Shown here: one piece after another, positions 34,691 through 47,682 of the stretch
Numbering within the stretch: the first letter of the stretch is position 1
Layout: every line of letters begins with the position of its first letter
Origin: Magnolia sinica
Lineage: Eukaryota > Streptophyta > Magnoliopsida > Magnoliales > Magnoliaceae
Reading direction: 5' to 3'
Assembly (NCBI RefSeq): GCF_029962835.1
Contig: NC_080573.1
Location: 37,937,001 to 38,001,000, forward strand
Length of the DNA stretch: 64,000 nucleotides
Position numbers and translations under genes: made by a program
The notes under the pieces: generated by a model
The model's input: the letters and a program-made list of their open reading frames with translations, nothing else
The model's database searches: none
Told to the model about the DNA's origin: nothing

Positions 34691-35443
34691 TGATGTACTT
34701 TATGATTTTTTCAGTCTTTTCTCTTTCTTTTGCACTTGGTTTTCTTGTATCTTTGGCACTTGAAATCTTTATTAATTACCTTCAAATCTCTAAATCTTTA
34801 TTTGGTCATTCATCGATCATTAAATCTTCTAAACTTTCTAGTTTGGTTAAAAAAAAATCAAAGAATATTCCCATCATGGAGCACTTTCATCTTGTCCTTG
34901 TATATCCGAGAGTTCTCGTAAGCATCGTTTTGGATTTCTTCAAGTTCATTAAGTTGTAACTTATACAGTGAGCTGGCTTTATTGAAATTGAAGTTGAAAT
35001 TCTTTATATCCCAATATGCCTTATGTTCAAACTTTATCGACAAGTGGCACGCCTTCCCATAGACAAGTCTATAGGGTGACATAGCAATAAGGGTTTTGTA
35101 CATTATACAGTAAGCCCACAACGCATCGGTTAGTTAAAGAATTTATTTGATTTTTCTATTTGATATTTCAGCCTGGCCACTTGTCTGAGGATGATAAGGG
35201 GTACTCACTTTGTGTGAAATAACATATTTTTTTATCAATGCTTCGAAAGGTCTATTACAAATGTGAGATCCTCCATCACTTATGATGGCTCAAGGTGTTC
35301 CAAAAGTGGACAAAATATTTTCTTTCAAACACTTAATAACCATGTGATGGTCATTATTTCGATACGAAATTGCCTTAATCCATTTGACGACATAATCTAC
35401 AGTGAGAAGAATATAGAGATTTCTAAAGGATGGGGGGAATCAT
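34691..35443 (-). pseudogene. OTA/Athila-like Gypsy integrase C-terminal part
   Basis: Minus-strand frame with MSPYRLVYGKACHL, EHKAYWDIKNFNF and LNELEEIQNDAYE at 34870-35090, and [20 protein letters not shown] at 35225-35290. Numerous stops. It is interrupted at 35443 by a 5-kb solo LTR and resumes at 40438. Confidence 0.85.
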
Positions 35444-38400
35444 TGTAACACCCCGACTTTTCAGGACCCTAGTATATGACTTGTTTCCCCAAAACCCGAG
35501 TGTTAACCTAAAAAGAGCCAAATTCCATATATAATCTTTTTCTTTTATTACAGTTAGCAGATAAGAGTAGGATGGACAAGTCAGCATAGAAGAAATTTTT
35601 TATTTACATTTAGAATATACAAGAGGTTGTCCATAATGGCTTATACAAACCAATGTCTCAAAAACAACCAATACAATATTTACATGACTTAGTACATGAG
35701 AAATAAAAGAATGCATATAATTTGAGCCGCAAGATCGCGCAACTTCTCCTGGCCATACAGCCATGCATCCCTGGCACTTGTACCTTGCTCCTCATCAAGT
35801 CTGAACCTGAATGCCACTTAAGCCACCTATGCTACCTGTGCTGTTATTTATTTGATGGATGAGTAGCCAACTCAGTGTGAATTCCCCTCAAGATTACACA
35901 TTGCCGCATTAGGTAAGCATAGTTATAAAGTAAAGCATATAAAATAATACATGATGTAGGTCTTATTAGATGCATGGATGCGTGAATGCAATCATTGCCT
36001 CGGGGATGCTCATCCGTGCGGACAGTGGGCTCGTCACCCATGCAATCATTGAACCTGGGAAAAAATCATCCAGTCAGAACAATACGTACATCACGTACGA
36101 TAGCAATAGATGTTGGTCTGTGTCATGTGTGCATGATTAGTCAATCCATTATTAATCCAATTACACTCAACCAATTTAATTAAGCTCACGGTCACTACGG
36201 GGAGCTCGTGGCCTAGTGTAGGCCGACGGCTCGAGCATAATGTCCCATGACCACCATCCCCAACCCATGAGACCACAATCTTAGAATGTTTAATGGAACC
36301 CATCGATCAGTGGTCAATCAATTTTAATAAGTAGGGATTTCCATCACATGGTTATAGGCCATCAAAGGCACGCAAGGTAATCACTAAAACATAAGACAGA
36401 CGTTAAATCGCAGCTGAAAAGGTGTGCTCGGTACATTAAATCAAAAAGGCAAAGGGGTCAGGTTAAAGAGATCGTTTCTAGGCCACTCAAGCCATATGAC
36501 CTATGGATGGTAAATCCCACATTAATATTCCATGGCCCACATAACCCCCAATCGAGGGTCCATTCCATTTCACACTCCATCATGTTACATCATAAGTATG
36601 GGTCCACATATATAAGAGGGTTTACCTACTAATAAGTGCAGTGAATATAGGTTCATAGTGACTTACAACAATTTATGTGAAAATATACTGCTATAGCACG
36701 GCGGACATATGTTAAGCATAATAATCACAACAACTTATGATGTGAGCTATAAATTAAAATGAGAGTTATCATGTAAGTAACTATCGCCTGCAATCATGTC
36801 TCACAATTACCAACCGTAAACCAGATATAAATCATGTAAGAGATCGCATGCTATGAATTAATAATTTTGATTCTTAATAAAGACTATAACTTAAACGAAT
36901 TTAGAGATGGAAAGCTCAAGGGGGAAGAATTATCACCTGATGTTTTGAATCGCCAACTAACGTTGCTAGGAAGCACGTGCATCCTTAGAATTGAGTCCTA
37001 CCATGAATTGTGAAGTTGTTCGTGAGATCCATGTCTTACCAAGCATCTATGGTCAAGACTGATATATACTAGGATTTGGATTTCTTATTTTTAGGGTTTT
37101 ATCTCAGAGCTTAGTTACAGCCTTAACTCTAGGGTTTGAATTGTAGTTGATGTGTAATAGTTTATAAATGCTAATTTAATAGTTACGAAATATTTACTAA
37201 CATTAGTATTATAGTTAATATTAGTTAATAATTATTATGATGATAATTAATATTATGATATACTATATGTGATATGACAATGCATTAGCATTTAATAATG
37301 ATATCATTTTAATTTCTTTCATATAATAACTATTACTAGAATAGATAATTTACTAATGGTCATGCATCCTAATATTTAACAATCCTATTAATAACAGAAA
37401 TGGTAACAATGTTAATCTAATAATCAGAGAATAATTGCTAACATTAGCGTTACAATTAATATTAGTTAATGTAGCAAGGTAGTCATTATGGCGACACCAA
37501 TGACCATCCAAAATGAATATTTAAGAATAATAAACAGGATACTACTATTTAATAATTGTAATTTGTTTATAATAACCATTTTAGCATAATGATCTACTAA
37601 TGGCTAATCTTTGCTAATATTAATAATCCTAATAATAACAATAACATTAATACATAAAAATGGGTCTAGTGTGGGTTTGAAGGGTCCCATGGATGAGGTT
37701 ATTTAGGCCTGCACTAGAGTGACCAAGCCCACCAGATCCTATCCCATCAAAAGGCCCCAATTTGGGCCCAAAATTATTCCTAGCCAAGGGCCAAAATTGG
37801 GCCTTACTTTGGCCCAGTTGTTGGGTCCAATTTGAGCCCAAAAATGGGGCTAGGTTAGCCTATCCTTGGCCCAACAAGTGGACGGCCCAGCTAAGCCCAT
37901 GGGCCAGCTCATATTGAAAGCTCAGTTGAGGCATGTTTTCCAGTCCGATTCAAAGCCTAGCCGGGGGGGCATTTTCAGCTCCATTCATGGCCCAATGTAT
38001 AGTTGGTTTCGACCTATTCCACGGCCCAAAACGTGGCTGGGCTTGGTCCAGATCACAGCCCGAGTTATGGGCTACACTCGACCCACCTTCTGTTCAAAAA
38101 TGGCACGGCCCACTGAGTTTGGAACTCAAGTACGGACCACGTTTACTTAAGGTGGGCCCACAGAGTTTGATTTTGGCCCACTGCTTGGGCAAGGTGCGGC
38201 CCACTGCATTATGCAGGGGTGTGGCCCACTGCATCTGAACGGAAGTGCGGCCCGCCTATTCCAAATAGGGTGCGACCCACTCAAGGCCTGATCTCAGCCC
38301 CTTTTTCAGCCCATATTATGACTGAGCTTAGGCCGGAATTTGGACAAATCCAAACTCAGTTGGGCATTCACCCCATGGATTCTCTAACGAGTTAGGTGCA

Positions 38401-39247
38401 AGATCGGTTTGAGAGGAATGTGGTTTTCTAGCAATACCTAGACTGAGACTGGCTCGATCTGATAGCGTGGAGGAGATCGGGGAACAACTCGTGCTGAACC
38501 TGACCAAGTTGGTCTTGTGAGCGTGACTCGGACAGAGTTCGGCTCAGTATGCTAAGCAGCGACCCTGCCCAACTCAAACTCCCATTTCTCTCCCTCATTC
38601 CTCACCTGTTCTCACTCTCTCTCTAACTTCTCTCTTCCTCAACTTCTTCCTTCTTGTTTGGGAGTTCAAGAGGGTCTGAACGGACCAAGATTCGGATAGT
38701 GGAAGGTGTGGTGCGTCCTAGTTCCAACGAGGAAGAAGCCTTAGGCAGCAATGGTGGACGTCTCCCCATTGCTTCTTTCTCCATTCCGGTGACATGGAAG
38801 GGTTCTTAAGAGTGTAATGGAGCTCAGTGACGTGTTGGACCAAAGGTTTGAAGGGTTTTTTTGTTGGTGGGTTCGGAGTTAAGGAGAAACAGCTCTTTGC
38901 TCCCTCTCATTCTCTCTCTCTCTCTTTTTCTTCTATTTCCACAGCTGGATCAGCTGGCATTGGACGACCAGGATCCTCTTCCCATGGATGACTGAGATCC
39001 TAGGATGAGGGCGCACGCAGATTGCTCAGCTGGCAATGGACAGTTTCCTTTTTTGAAAACTTTGTGTTTCTCAGTCCTGTTTACACCGGCGTTTGTGTGC
39101 CCCCACGTGCACGTTTTCGTGTGGAATGCTAGGGTTTTGGTTAGCCCCTAGCTGTGCACGATATGGATGGATCAGATCACCCATATGATCATAGATGGTG
39201 GGCCATAGTGCGTCCCAAACGAACGCTTCCGTCGGCCGCTGGAAAAT

Positions 39248-39248
<1 letters not shown>

Positions 39249-39277
<29 letters not shown>
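39249..39277. repeat. (GA)n microsatellite
   Basis: Uninterrupted GA run inside the solo LTR, next to a palindrome in which ACACGGG (39303-39309) pairs with CCCGTGT (39314-39320). Confidence 0.9.
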
Positions 39278-39279
<2 letters not shown>

Positions 39280-39671
39280 CAAAGCTCTCTGTTTTGGGAG
39301 AAACACGGGTCAGCCCGTGTTGACCGGTCTCCCAGGGCCCGTGCACGGCGAGTGCACCACCCATGGTGCACACGCAACATTTGTGTGGGGTCCACCGTGA
39401 TGTTTGTGAGAAATCCACTCTGTCCATCCTTCTAAGGAACTCTTCCAAGGGATCTTGGACCATTGATCAGGCCAACTTAAGGTCTAGGTGGGGCCCACAA
39501 CTCGATTTGGGATATATTGGTGGATTCATGTCGATCTACTGGTCGGATCATTCTGAAATTGAATGTCAATGGTTAAAAGGGCCCTAAGAATTTATTTAGA
39601 TTACTGGGACCCCTGTTTTATAAATTTAGAACATTAAATATTATTATTAGAATAATTTCAACATTTATCTT

Positions 39672-39715
39672 TATTATTATTATTATTGTTGTTGTTGTTG
39701 TTGTTGTTGTTGTTA
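39672..39715. repeat. (TTA)n(TTG)n microsatellite
   Basis: About six ATT units followed by about eight GTT units inside the solo LTR. Confidence 0.9.
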
Positions 39716-40437
39716 CTATTATCATTAATTTTGGATTTAAATTTGTAGGGCCTCATTTTAAGGTGGTCATGTAGACATGTGGGTCGCAAAAGGATTTAAT
39801 TAAAATCCTTAATAGTTGATTTCACGTCTTTGAAATCCTATGATCTGTTGGCCCATAGAAATCAAATGGTTGGATTGACCCTGATCCAACTATCAATGGT
39901 CCTAAGAGTTTTTAAATCATGTGACCACTTGGTGGATTCCATCTAATGATATGTTATGGGCCTAATGGGTGGATCGGATCTTCTTCTTGATCAGTGAAAG
40001 TGTAACATGGGTGTGGTGGACACGACGAACGGTGGATCTCATGTCTTTGATCTCTAACTTACTTCATATGATTTATTTATACTAAATAGGCGTACACTGA
40101 AATATCCTCACGATTAGGGTTCTAAAAATAGGATTTTTATTTATTTACTCATTTATTTAAGTACAGGGTCAGTGAAATCTTGCTGCGATAGCCAAATGGA
40201 CAAATCGATCTCAAGTCTTATTATTGTGTCATGAGTTTTCATAATCCAAAATCAGATGTTTGAAGGGCCATTAGGGATCCAGGATAGATTGAACTTAGAT
40301 CTTAGAGGTCTAGTTGTTATAGTCAACGTCAATGGTTAAGATATATTAAGGGCGACTGTTCAAGTAAGCTAGGTTGACGCTCATACTAAGTTAGGTTATA
40401 TGGTAACACCCGAGTACAGAAAGTACGAGGTGTTACA

Positions 40438-43400
40438 ATCGTCCCATGAAATCGATGCCCCCGGCAATCGAACGCTTTCATGATAAGAATGGGGTTCAAC
40501 GGCATCGCATTTTGACGAGATAATCCTTCCAATTTCTGATGCTGCTCGCACGCGTTGCATAGTTTGTTTATGTCTTTGAATATAGTGGGCCAGTAAAAGG
40601 TAAACTATAGAATTTTTGCGGTGGTCTTTTTAGCTGAAAACTGGTCAGAGACACATCTCTTAATGATTTAATCTAGGCAATATTTGAAATGATATGGATC
40701 ATCCCAGAATAACTTGCATACCTCGGTAATGAATTTCTTCTTATCTTGCACAGTCCAATGAGTAGGAATTGTACCTGTGATAAGTTAATTAACAATGTCA
40801 GTGTACCAAGGTAATTGGGGACTTTAAAAGCTGTCTATCAAAGAACATGTCATTGATGGGTGTCATCTCCATGGAGTTGGATAGGACAAGCCGAGAGAGA
40901 TGGTCAGCCACTATGTTTTCTTCTCATTTCTTATCTCAGATTTCAAGGTCGAACTCTTAGAGTAGAAGAATCTATCTCAGCAAATGAGTCTTAGCATCCT
41001 TCTTAGAAAGAAGGTACTTCAGCGCCACATGGTCAGTAAATATGATGATCTTGAATACTATCAAGTAGAACCTAAACTTGTCTAAAGTGAACACTACGAC
41101 TATGAGTTCCTTTTTCATAGTAGACTAGTTTACTTAGGCAGGGTTTAGAGTTCTACTCGCATATTATAAAATGTAGGGCTTCTTCTCTTTTCTTTGGTCT
41201 AGCATCGCCCTAATTGCATAGTCGCTTGTATTGCATATGATTTAAAAAATTATACTCCAATTGAGTGCTTGCATAATGGGAGTGCTAGTCAACATGCCTT
41301 TGGATATGATGAAAACTTTTGGCATTCTTCACTCCATTTGAAGGGAGTTTCCTTTTGATGAAGGTTGCATAAAGGACGAGAGATAAAACTAAAGTCCTTT
41401 ATGAACCTTCAGTAGAACTTGGTGTGTCCTAAGAAGGTTCGTACATCACGTATGCTCTTGGGTGGCGGTTGGTTAGAGATTAGGTCAATTTTAAGTTTAT
41501 TCACCTCAATTCCATTGGACGATATATGTGTCCAAGGACTATCCCCTTTTGAACCATGAAATGACATTTCTCTTAATTTAGTACAAGGTGATTTTGCTCA
41601 CATATCTTCATCACCAATTTCAAGTGATCAAGGCACTCACTGAAGGATGAACCAAAGACAGAGAAGTCGTCCATGAAGACCTCTAAAAATTACTCTACCA
41701 TGTTAGAAAAAATGCTCAACATGCATCACTAAAATGTGGTAGGGGCATTGCACAATCCAAATGGCATCAATCGGTAGGCAAAAATACCAAAAGGACATGT
41801 GAATGTGGTATTTTCCTGGTCCTCAAGGGTTATCTCTATTTTTTTTACAAACACACCCGACATGCACACACTCACACACGCCGTAATGGGATTTTACCAC
41901 CTATGGGTATCGAACCTAAGACCTGATGTTGAAACTCTTCAGAGTCTACCACAAAGGACTAAGGTAAGGACTAGAACCCAAGGGGCTATCTCTATTTGTT
42001 TGTAGCTCGAATACCCGTTATGGAAGTAGTAATAGAAATGGCTTGTTAACTTTTTTAAGATCTAATCAACAAAAGGGAAAGGAAAGTGGTCCTTCGTCAT
42101 GACGGTATTCAATTTTCAATAGTCAATGCACATTCTCCAACCAGTAGTGACTATGGTTGGCACGAGTTCATTATACGCATTAGCTACGATGGTGATTCTG
42201 GACTTCTTAGGTACCACTTGAGTTAAACTCACTCATTGGTCATTGGATATAGGGTATATGATACCCACACACAATAGCTTTACACCTCAGCTTTAACCAC
42301 TTCCTTCATACTTGGATTTAGACAATATTGTGGTTGTCTAGACATTTTTCGCATCATCTTTGAGGTAAATGTAGTGATATAAATCAAAGTATCAATTCCC
42401 TTAAGGTCCACAATTGTCCATCTAAGGGTTCTTTTATGTTCTTTAGGAGTAGAAATTAGCGTACTCTCTTGTTCCTCATCTATGTTTGAAGAGATCATCA
42501 CTGGATATGTTTCATCTTAACCCAAATAAGCATATTTAATATCAGTAGGCAAAGATTTCAGGTCAAACTTTGGTATCTTGACACTAGATGGTAGAGGTTT
42601 TGAGTCAGTTTGAGGCAATCTTCGAATTCAGGCCTTCACTGATTAGTTTCAAGAACTAGCATAACATCAAGCAAGGCATCATCTCTCTAATCATGTTATC
42701 ATATAAATCAGTGGAGTGGGCCAAGCACATCTCTAAAGTGTCGGAGTGTAAAGTCCAAAGTGACTTATCTTCCATGAATGAGTTTATTAAATTATTTTTC
42801 GTGGACATCATCACTATCCTCCTGTTGTTTGCACATGTTAAAAACATTCAGGTCAACTGTCATATTCCCAAAGGATAGTTTCAAAATTCCATTTCTATAA
42901 TTGATTATGACATTTGATGTAGCAAGGAATGGTTAGCCAAGGATGATATGAATTTGATTGTTAACATTAATGATGAGATGTGTATGCAAAACAATAAAAT
43001 CTACTGGGTAGTAGTATTTATCGACTTGGATAAGCAAGTTCTCTATCATTCAACTTAGTATATGAATCAAACGATCAACGAGTTAGAGTGTGGTCCTGAT
43101 GGGTTTTAATTCACCTAGGCGAAGTTATTCGTAGACCGAGTATGAGATCAAATTCACACTTGCCCCCAAATTAAGCAGTGCATGTTCAATTTGGTGGTCC
43201 CCAATCACACATGAGATGGTTGGGCTACCAGGATTTTTATACTTTTGGGGCACATCTTGTTTGATGATGATAGTTACTTTTTCTGTCAAAAATAATTTTT
43301 TTTTTAGATATTGTGTCGTCTCTTGGCTATACAAAGATCTTTCAGGAATTTGTAATATGATGGAATTTGTTTTATGGCATCCAAGGGATGTTGATTTTCA

Positions 43401-43463
43401 CCTATTTTAAAACCTCTAAGATATCCTGAGTGTTGGGTAGAGGTTTTGGTGAGATCAACCTTC
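40438..43463 (-). pseudogene. OTA/Athila-like Gypsy pol: protease to integrase N-terminus (decayed)
   Basis: On the minus strand protease comes first (about 43340-43125). Its active-site Asp is Asn in ALLNLGASVNLI. A spacer follows, then the start of reverse transcriptase (NPSMKEVVKAEV near 42290). The catalytic FMDDFSVFGSSFSECL lies near 41640-41690 and the connection and RNase H near 40960-41300 (LKYLLSKKDA). The integrase zinc region and the start of the core end at 40438. Stops occur throughout. A SINE splits the reverse transcriptase at 41842-41979. It continues after the solo LTR at 35443. Confidence 0.87.
41842..41979 (-). mobile_element. tRNA-type SINE with 17-18 bp target duplication
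   Basis: It interrupts a conserved reverse-transcriptase segment. Flanking copies AAGGGTTATCTCTATTT (41825-41841) and AAGGGGCTATCTCTATTT (41980-41997) are a long target duplication, typical of LINE-mobilised SINEs. On the minus strand it runs from TGGGTTCTAGTCC to a T/A-rich tail of eight A. It contains GGTTCGATACCC, an RNA polymerase III B box, and a plausible A box (TGGTAGACTCTG) about 25 bases earlier. A GTGTGTGAGTGTGTGC stretch lies near the 3' end, as in several plant SINEs. Confidence 0.82.
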
Positions 43464-43468
43464 GTAGG

Positions 43469-44292
43469 TGTTCACAACCCCAAGTGTAGGGTCGCGATGT
43501 AGTAATAATCTTGGTAAGACCGAGGTTGAATCCACAAGGTCTAAACCTTGTACGTATTCTGCAAGTAACTAGAACTAGAATTAGAAGAAGATGTAATCTA
43601 AATCAAGAGAATGTAAAAAAATAATGGTGAATTATTAAACTAAAACATGTAAAATTCAAAGGTGGGAAACTAAGGTTTTTAAGGATCCACTTGTAGAGAT
43701 CAGGGAGATCTATGCTTGATTCACGAACACAACTAGAATCAAAGTCCCATCTTCATCCAATTGGAAGATATGTCATTAAAAATCAACTATGAACTTCCTT
43801 TAATCTAGTTCTCAATGAATGAGAGGTATGAGAACTAGAAGTGTCTCCATCACTAAACCATGCCCATGAGACAAAGCTAACAACAGAATTTAACCAATCT
43901 ACAACCAATCTAAGAGAATTATAAACATTAGGAAGGGTTTCATCATCCAACTATGTCCAAGGGACGATGGGGAACAACAGGGTTCCTAATTTCACAATCA
44001 TAATAATGAAAAGAACATATTCAAAGCTATCGCAGATCCATTGTAATTTAAGTCACAATAAACCATTAAAAACTACGAGTATTCCTTATAATCAAACTAG
44101 AATCAAAGTTAGTTCAACTCAGACATGAATCAAAGCTATAGAAATGATCCCATCATGCTACAAGCTTCACCTCTTAGCCTTAACTAAGAGGTTTAGCCAA
44201 TCATAGGCATGACTGAACTAAAAATCTCTTAAAAACATTAAAGGAAGAAAACTAAAGAAGAAGGAGAAGAAAAACTCAGCTGGCCAACCATG

Positions 44293-44349
<57 letters not shown>

Positions 44350-45608
44350 TTATAGGAAATTTTTGATGGTCGGTTGTGTGCGTAAACTTATGCAGCAATG
44401 GATTTGGAAACATCTTGCGAAGTCTCGGTTTGCATAGCGAGAAAATGCAAAGACAGTCTTGCGTTGGAACGAGTTTTGGGACAGCTGATCATGTCAAACT
44501 CTATTCTGTCTTCATGGACAGGGTTGGGACCCCTCCTCGAGACTTTGGATGCTTAGGATCGTCGGTTCGACCCTAACCGTGATCGCACAATAGCCCGAAA
44601 AGGGCCGGACTTTGCGGACGCAAGTGCTGCATAATGTGTTACGCTGTTGGAATCGGTGACGTCAGTGGGGCCCATGATCGACTTCAACAGAGAAATTCAC
44701 TCCATCCATTAGACTCGTGGTGAGATTTAAGTGCGGGATGGACGGTTTTGGCTGTCCGTTGACGTGGCCTATTGAACCTTTGTTTTTGTCATTCGTCCTA
44801 CGTTTGAATTTAGTCTTCTTGTGAGTGCATGCATGGGTGCATATGATCACCATGGTTGTGGTCAATTTCCCCTCTCGGATACGAAGAATGGCTTGGATCA
44901 TCAAATCAAGTGATGATGGTGGGCCGGAGATCACTTCAGCGGACGCCTGTCGCACCCTGCGTGAGAGAGGAGAGAGAAAATCTCTCTTGTAAGTGGATTA
45001 ATCAGGTCAAACCGATTTGACCAGAATTTCTAGTCTTGTGCACTGCGGCTATGCACTTTCTGTGCACACGCACCCATGAATGTGGGGTCCACATGGATGT
45101 TTTGAAAATTCTACTCCGTCTATTTCATTTGGAGGGACCAATCATAGTCGTTGACCAAGTATCAGGCAAATTCACAGTTTAAGTGGGCCCCAAATCAGTG
45201 ATTTATGACTGATCTTTCCATTGGACCACTTTCATAAAGATCTAGGGGCTGCAATTTTATGTGTACGGTTACTTTTCGATACTCAAGCTGGATATAAAGT
45301 TTTGTGCCAAACGGATGGTGGAAACCCTGTGATCTTGCATTCAGGACGATTTTTAGGCTTCCTTATCTTCAATCACCTGGTTTCTTGGGATCTTTGGCAT
45401 GTGAATTCTTCAATCTTGGTCTCCTAAGATCCATCCCTTGCCCTGATAATTTTTTAGCATCAAATCCATGCTTTTAGTACCCTTTTCAATCCACGCTCTT
45501 AAATTCACCTTGCAACACAAACATGATTAAAATAGAGCGTTAAGCATTATCATGTTCATAAAACCAAGTAATAACTGGGGTCTAATATACAATATTTGAC
45601 CCTCAATA
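43469..45608 (-). mobile_element. Solo LTR of the OTA/Athila-like family, 2140 bp
   Basis: Same family as 1620-3799, in minus orientation; on the plus strand it starts TGTTCACAACCCC and ends TTGACCCTCAATA, where the final CA has decayed. It contains the leader hairpin 44170-44191, a CT run 44292-44349 next to TTTATAGG, and a W-box palindrome GGTCAAACCGATTTGACC at 45005-45022. It is inserted at the gag-protease boundary of a related Gypsy. Confidence 0.88.
44170..44191 (-). other. Leader hairpin, variant stem
   Basis: CCTCTTAG (44170-44177) pairs with CTAAGAGG (44184-44191) around CCTTAA. The stem bases differ from 3085-3106 but still pair. Confidence 0.6.
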
Positions 45609-45613
45609 GTAGG

Positions 45614-47240
45614 AATGGAGCAATCGGGTTGTATTGATTTTTCGGTTCTTTCTTATGTGTAGTGTCGTTAGGACCATCATCTCCCTTAGTTTCTTCCGAG
45701 TCCTTAGGATTCTCAACCATCATCGAGATTATTATTATTATTATTGTTTTTTCACTTCTAAGTGTGGTGATAGAATTTGCTTGCTCCACATTTTGAGTCA
45801 AAGATCTAAGGTCACTTATTTCACTTTGTGGTTTCGGGTTAAGTGGACGTTAGGTTGGAAGAGTCCCCTTCTCTCTAACAACTAGATGTGACTCTAATCT
45901 TTGAATGGACATTTTAATGTACTGAAATACTTGTAGGATATTTTGATTGAACTACTCTTGGTCATGGATAAATTTTTGAATCGGATCCTCTTAGGTCTTT
46001 TTCTCAGTTAATAGTGGAATGAGGAATGAAGGAACAGACCCTTGAGGATTTTTGTTTGCATTAGCCGTTAATCCATTCCTCCAACTGAAGTTTAGATGGT
46101 TTAGCCAACTAGGATTGTATGTGTTTGAGATAGGAGTGTTAAACGGCCTTTGATAATTGTTTATGGCATTGGATTGCTCATGTAACAACTCTTGAAATGC
46201 AAGAGTTGTAGGACACTCCTGCATCAATTGTATAGTACTTATGCAAATACTACAAACAGTTTCGACGGTCTCATCGGGTTTGACTGTTTCTACCCTCTTC
46301 AATTCCATAGGCTCGACTTTCTTATAAGGTTAACCACCCTAAAGTTGACATCGTCTTCTTCCCTTAACACATACATTCCTCCCTTTTCTTTGTAATCGGT
46401 CGACTTGGGGTTTGTGTATTTGGATGAAGTATCCCATGACTACGCATTTTCAGCTAACATATCATAACAGTTCCACGCATTATTGAGATCTTTGTTCATA
46501 AATTACCCATTACACATCATCTCTACGAATTGGCACATGGGCGAAGTCAGTCCATCATAGAAAAAGCCTATGACCCACCAAATTTTGTTGCTATGATATG
46601 GGCACACACTTAATAGGTCCTTAAACCTCTCTCAATATTGGAAGAAGGTTCCTTCTTGTTTCTGTAAGAAGTTCATGATCGCCCTTCTAAGGGTATCAGT
46701 CTTATGAACTGGGATAAACTTTTTAAGGAACTCCCGACCCAAAGATTCATATTGAACTTCAATGGGAGCTTCTCTTGAGGCTAGCTCCTTTGACTTAAAT
46801 AGATAGTCTCGTTTTAAAGCAAGCTTCAAAGCTATCGTTGCTCACTGGCTTCAAAGCTTATTACTAAGGTAAAATGCATTAGCACGGTCATCTTAGCCCA
46901 TGTCCCAATCGATCTTGGTCTCAAAGAGTGAAGCCATGACTTGACCTTCTCCTTTAATGAGAAAGGGAATAATTTCAATCCCAGGGTGTCATCCGACAAA
47001 TTGTGGAAGTTTAAGGTCGCTACAATCTCATCAAATTCTTTGAGATGTAGGTATGAACTCTCAGAATCTAGTCCGTGGAACTTTGGAAGTAGTTGGATCA
47101 CTCTTGGATTAAAATCCATGTTTCCTATATTATGTGGAAAGATCATGCAAGAAGGTGTGCTCATCTTGGATGGTTGGAAATAATCTCGTAAGGAAATTAT
47201 ACCTGGAGGACTATTGTGCACATCGTTTTCATTCTATTGC
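45614..47240 (-). pseudogene. OTA/Athila-like Gypsy gag (minus element)
   Basis: The minus-strand N-terminus has SLRDYFQPSKMSTPSCM near 47150-47200, then NPRVIQLLPKFHGLDSES and YLHLKEFDEIVATLNFHN, the retrotransposon-gag start of this lineage. A linker REFLKKFIPVHKTDTLRR lies near 46690-46730 and the C-terminal part NPSWLNHLNFSWRNG near 46080-46120. Several stops and frameshifts. It ends at the GTAGG duplication and protease follows beyond the solo LTR. The paralogous plus-strand gag is at 49030-50583. Confidence 0.87.
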
Positions 47241-47664
47241 TCATCAGCATGATGATAAGGTTGATTCTCAACCATGTTTTTAGTCAATTGAGAGGATCTT
47301 AGGTGTTGTCTAATTCGATGATGGATTGGCAATTCTTCAACTAATCCTACTTCACCTAAGAGATGTTGAGTGTTGTCACGGACCCACTTGGGCATGAACC
47401 ACTCTCAACCTAATTCTAAACTAAACCTACTTCTACTAAAATAAAAACTATAGAAAAATTAGAAATCTAAAATAACTAGAGTAGGAGGGTTAGAAGGATA
47501 ATACTCGATTAATGATTCTAGGTTAGATTCTATAAAACAAAAGAAACCAAATCAAGGTTAGTATCTAAAAATTCAAAAAATTCTAATATAGAAATGTGAC
47601 AAAAACTAACCATAATCTTATACTAATTCTAATGCTAAGGTATTTCAAAAGGACGCAGCCGAAG
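47241..47664 (-). other. 5' untranslated region of the minus Gypsy
   Basis: AT-rich, no conserved coding frame; it lies between the primer site and gag. Nothing else is recognisable. Confidence 0.55.
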
Positions 47665-47682
47665 TCCCCAACAACATAGCTA
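47665..47682 (-). other. Decayed primer-binding site (tRNA-Asp type)
   Basis: TAGCTATGTTGTTGGGGA on the minus strand matches the Athila-type tRNA-Asp site TGGCGCCGTTGCCGGGGA at 12 of 18 positions. Four of the six changes are C-to-T or G-to-A. It lies six bases from the inferred LTR end. Confidence 0.5.

Larger units (their letters stand above)
35444..40437 (-). mobile_element. Solo LTR, 4994 bp, inserted in the Gypsy integrase
   Basis: The ends are TGTAACACCCCG and CGAGGTGTTACA, an 8-9 bp terminal inverted match. Flanking 5-mers are ATCAT (35439-35443) and ATCGT (40438-40442), a target duplication with one change. No pol or gag is inside, so it is a solo LTR of a large Gypsy. Minus orientation is inferred from the order of shared modules: GA tract 39249-39277, paired TTGACC palindrome 39308-39325, and a GTCCACC...AAATCCACTCTGTCCAT block at 39385-39430. 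It is related to 54233-57310, sharing for example GGTCACTACGGGGAG at about 36190 and 55290. The open frames at 37.6-38.3 and 39.1-39.6 kb are low-value GGCCCA-rich translations. Confidence 0.85.
43464..45613. repeat. GTAGG target duplications flanking a solo LTR
   Basis: GTAGG at 43464-43468 and 45609-45613 bracket the solo LTR 43469-45608. The Gypsy coding sequence is continuous once the LTR and one copy are set aside. Confidence 0.88.

Noticed and set aside
37647..38238. Frames with Gly-Pro-Met-Trp composition in GGCCCA-rich DNA
   Set aside because: Composition comes from repeated GGGCCCA words in a solo LTR; no motif or start context.
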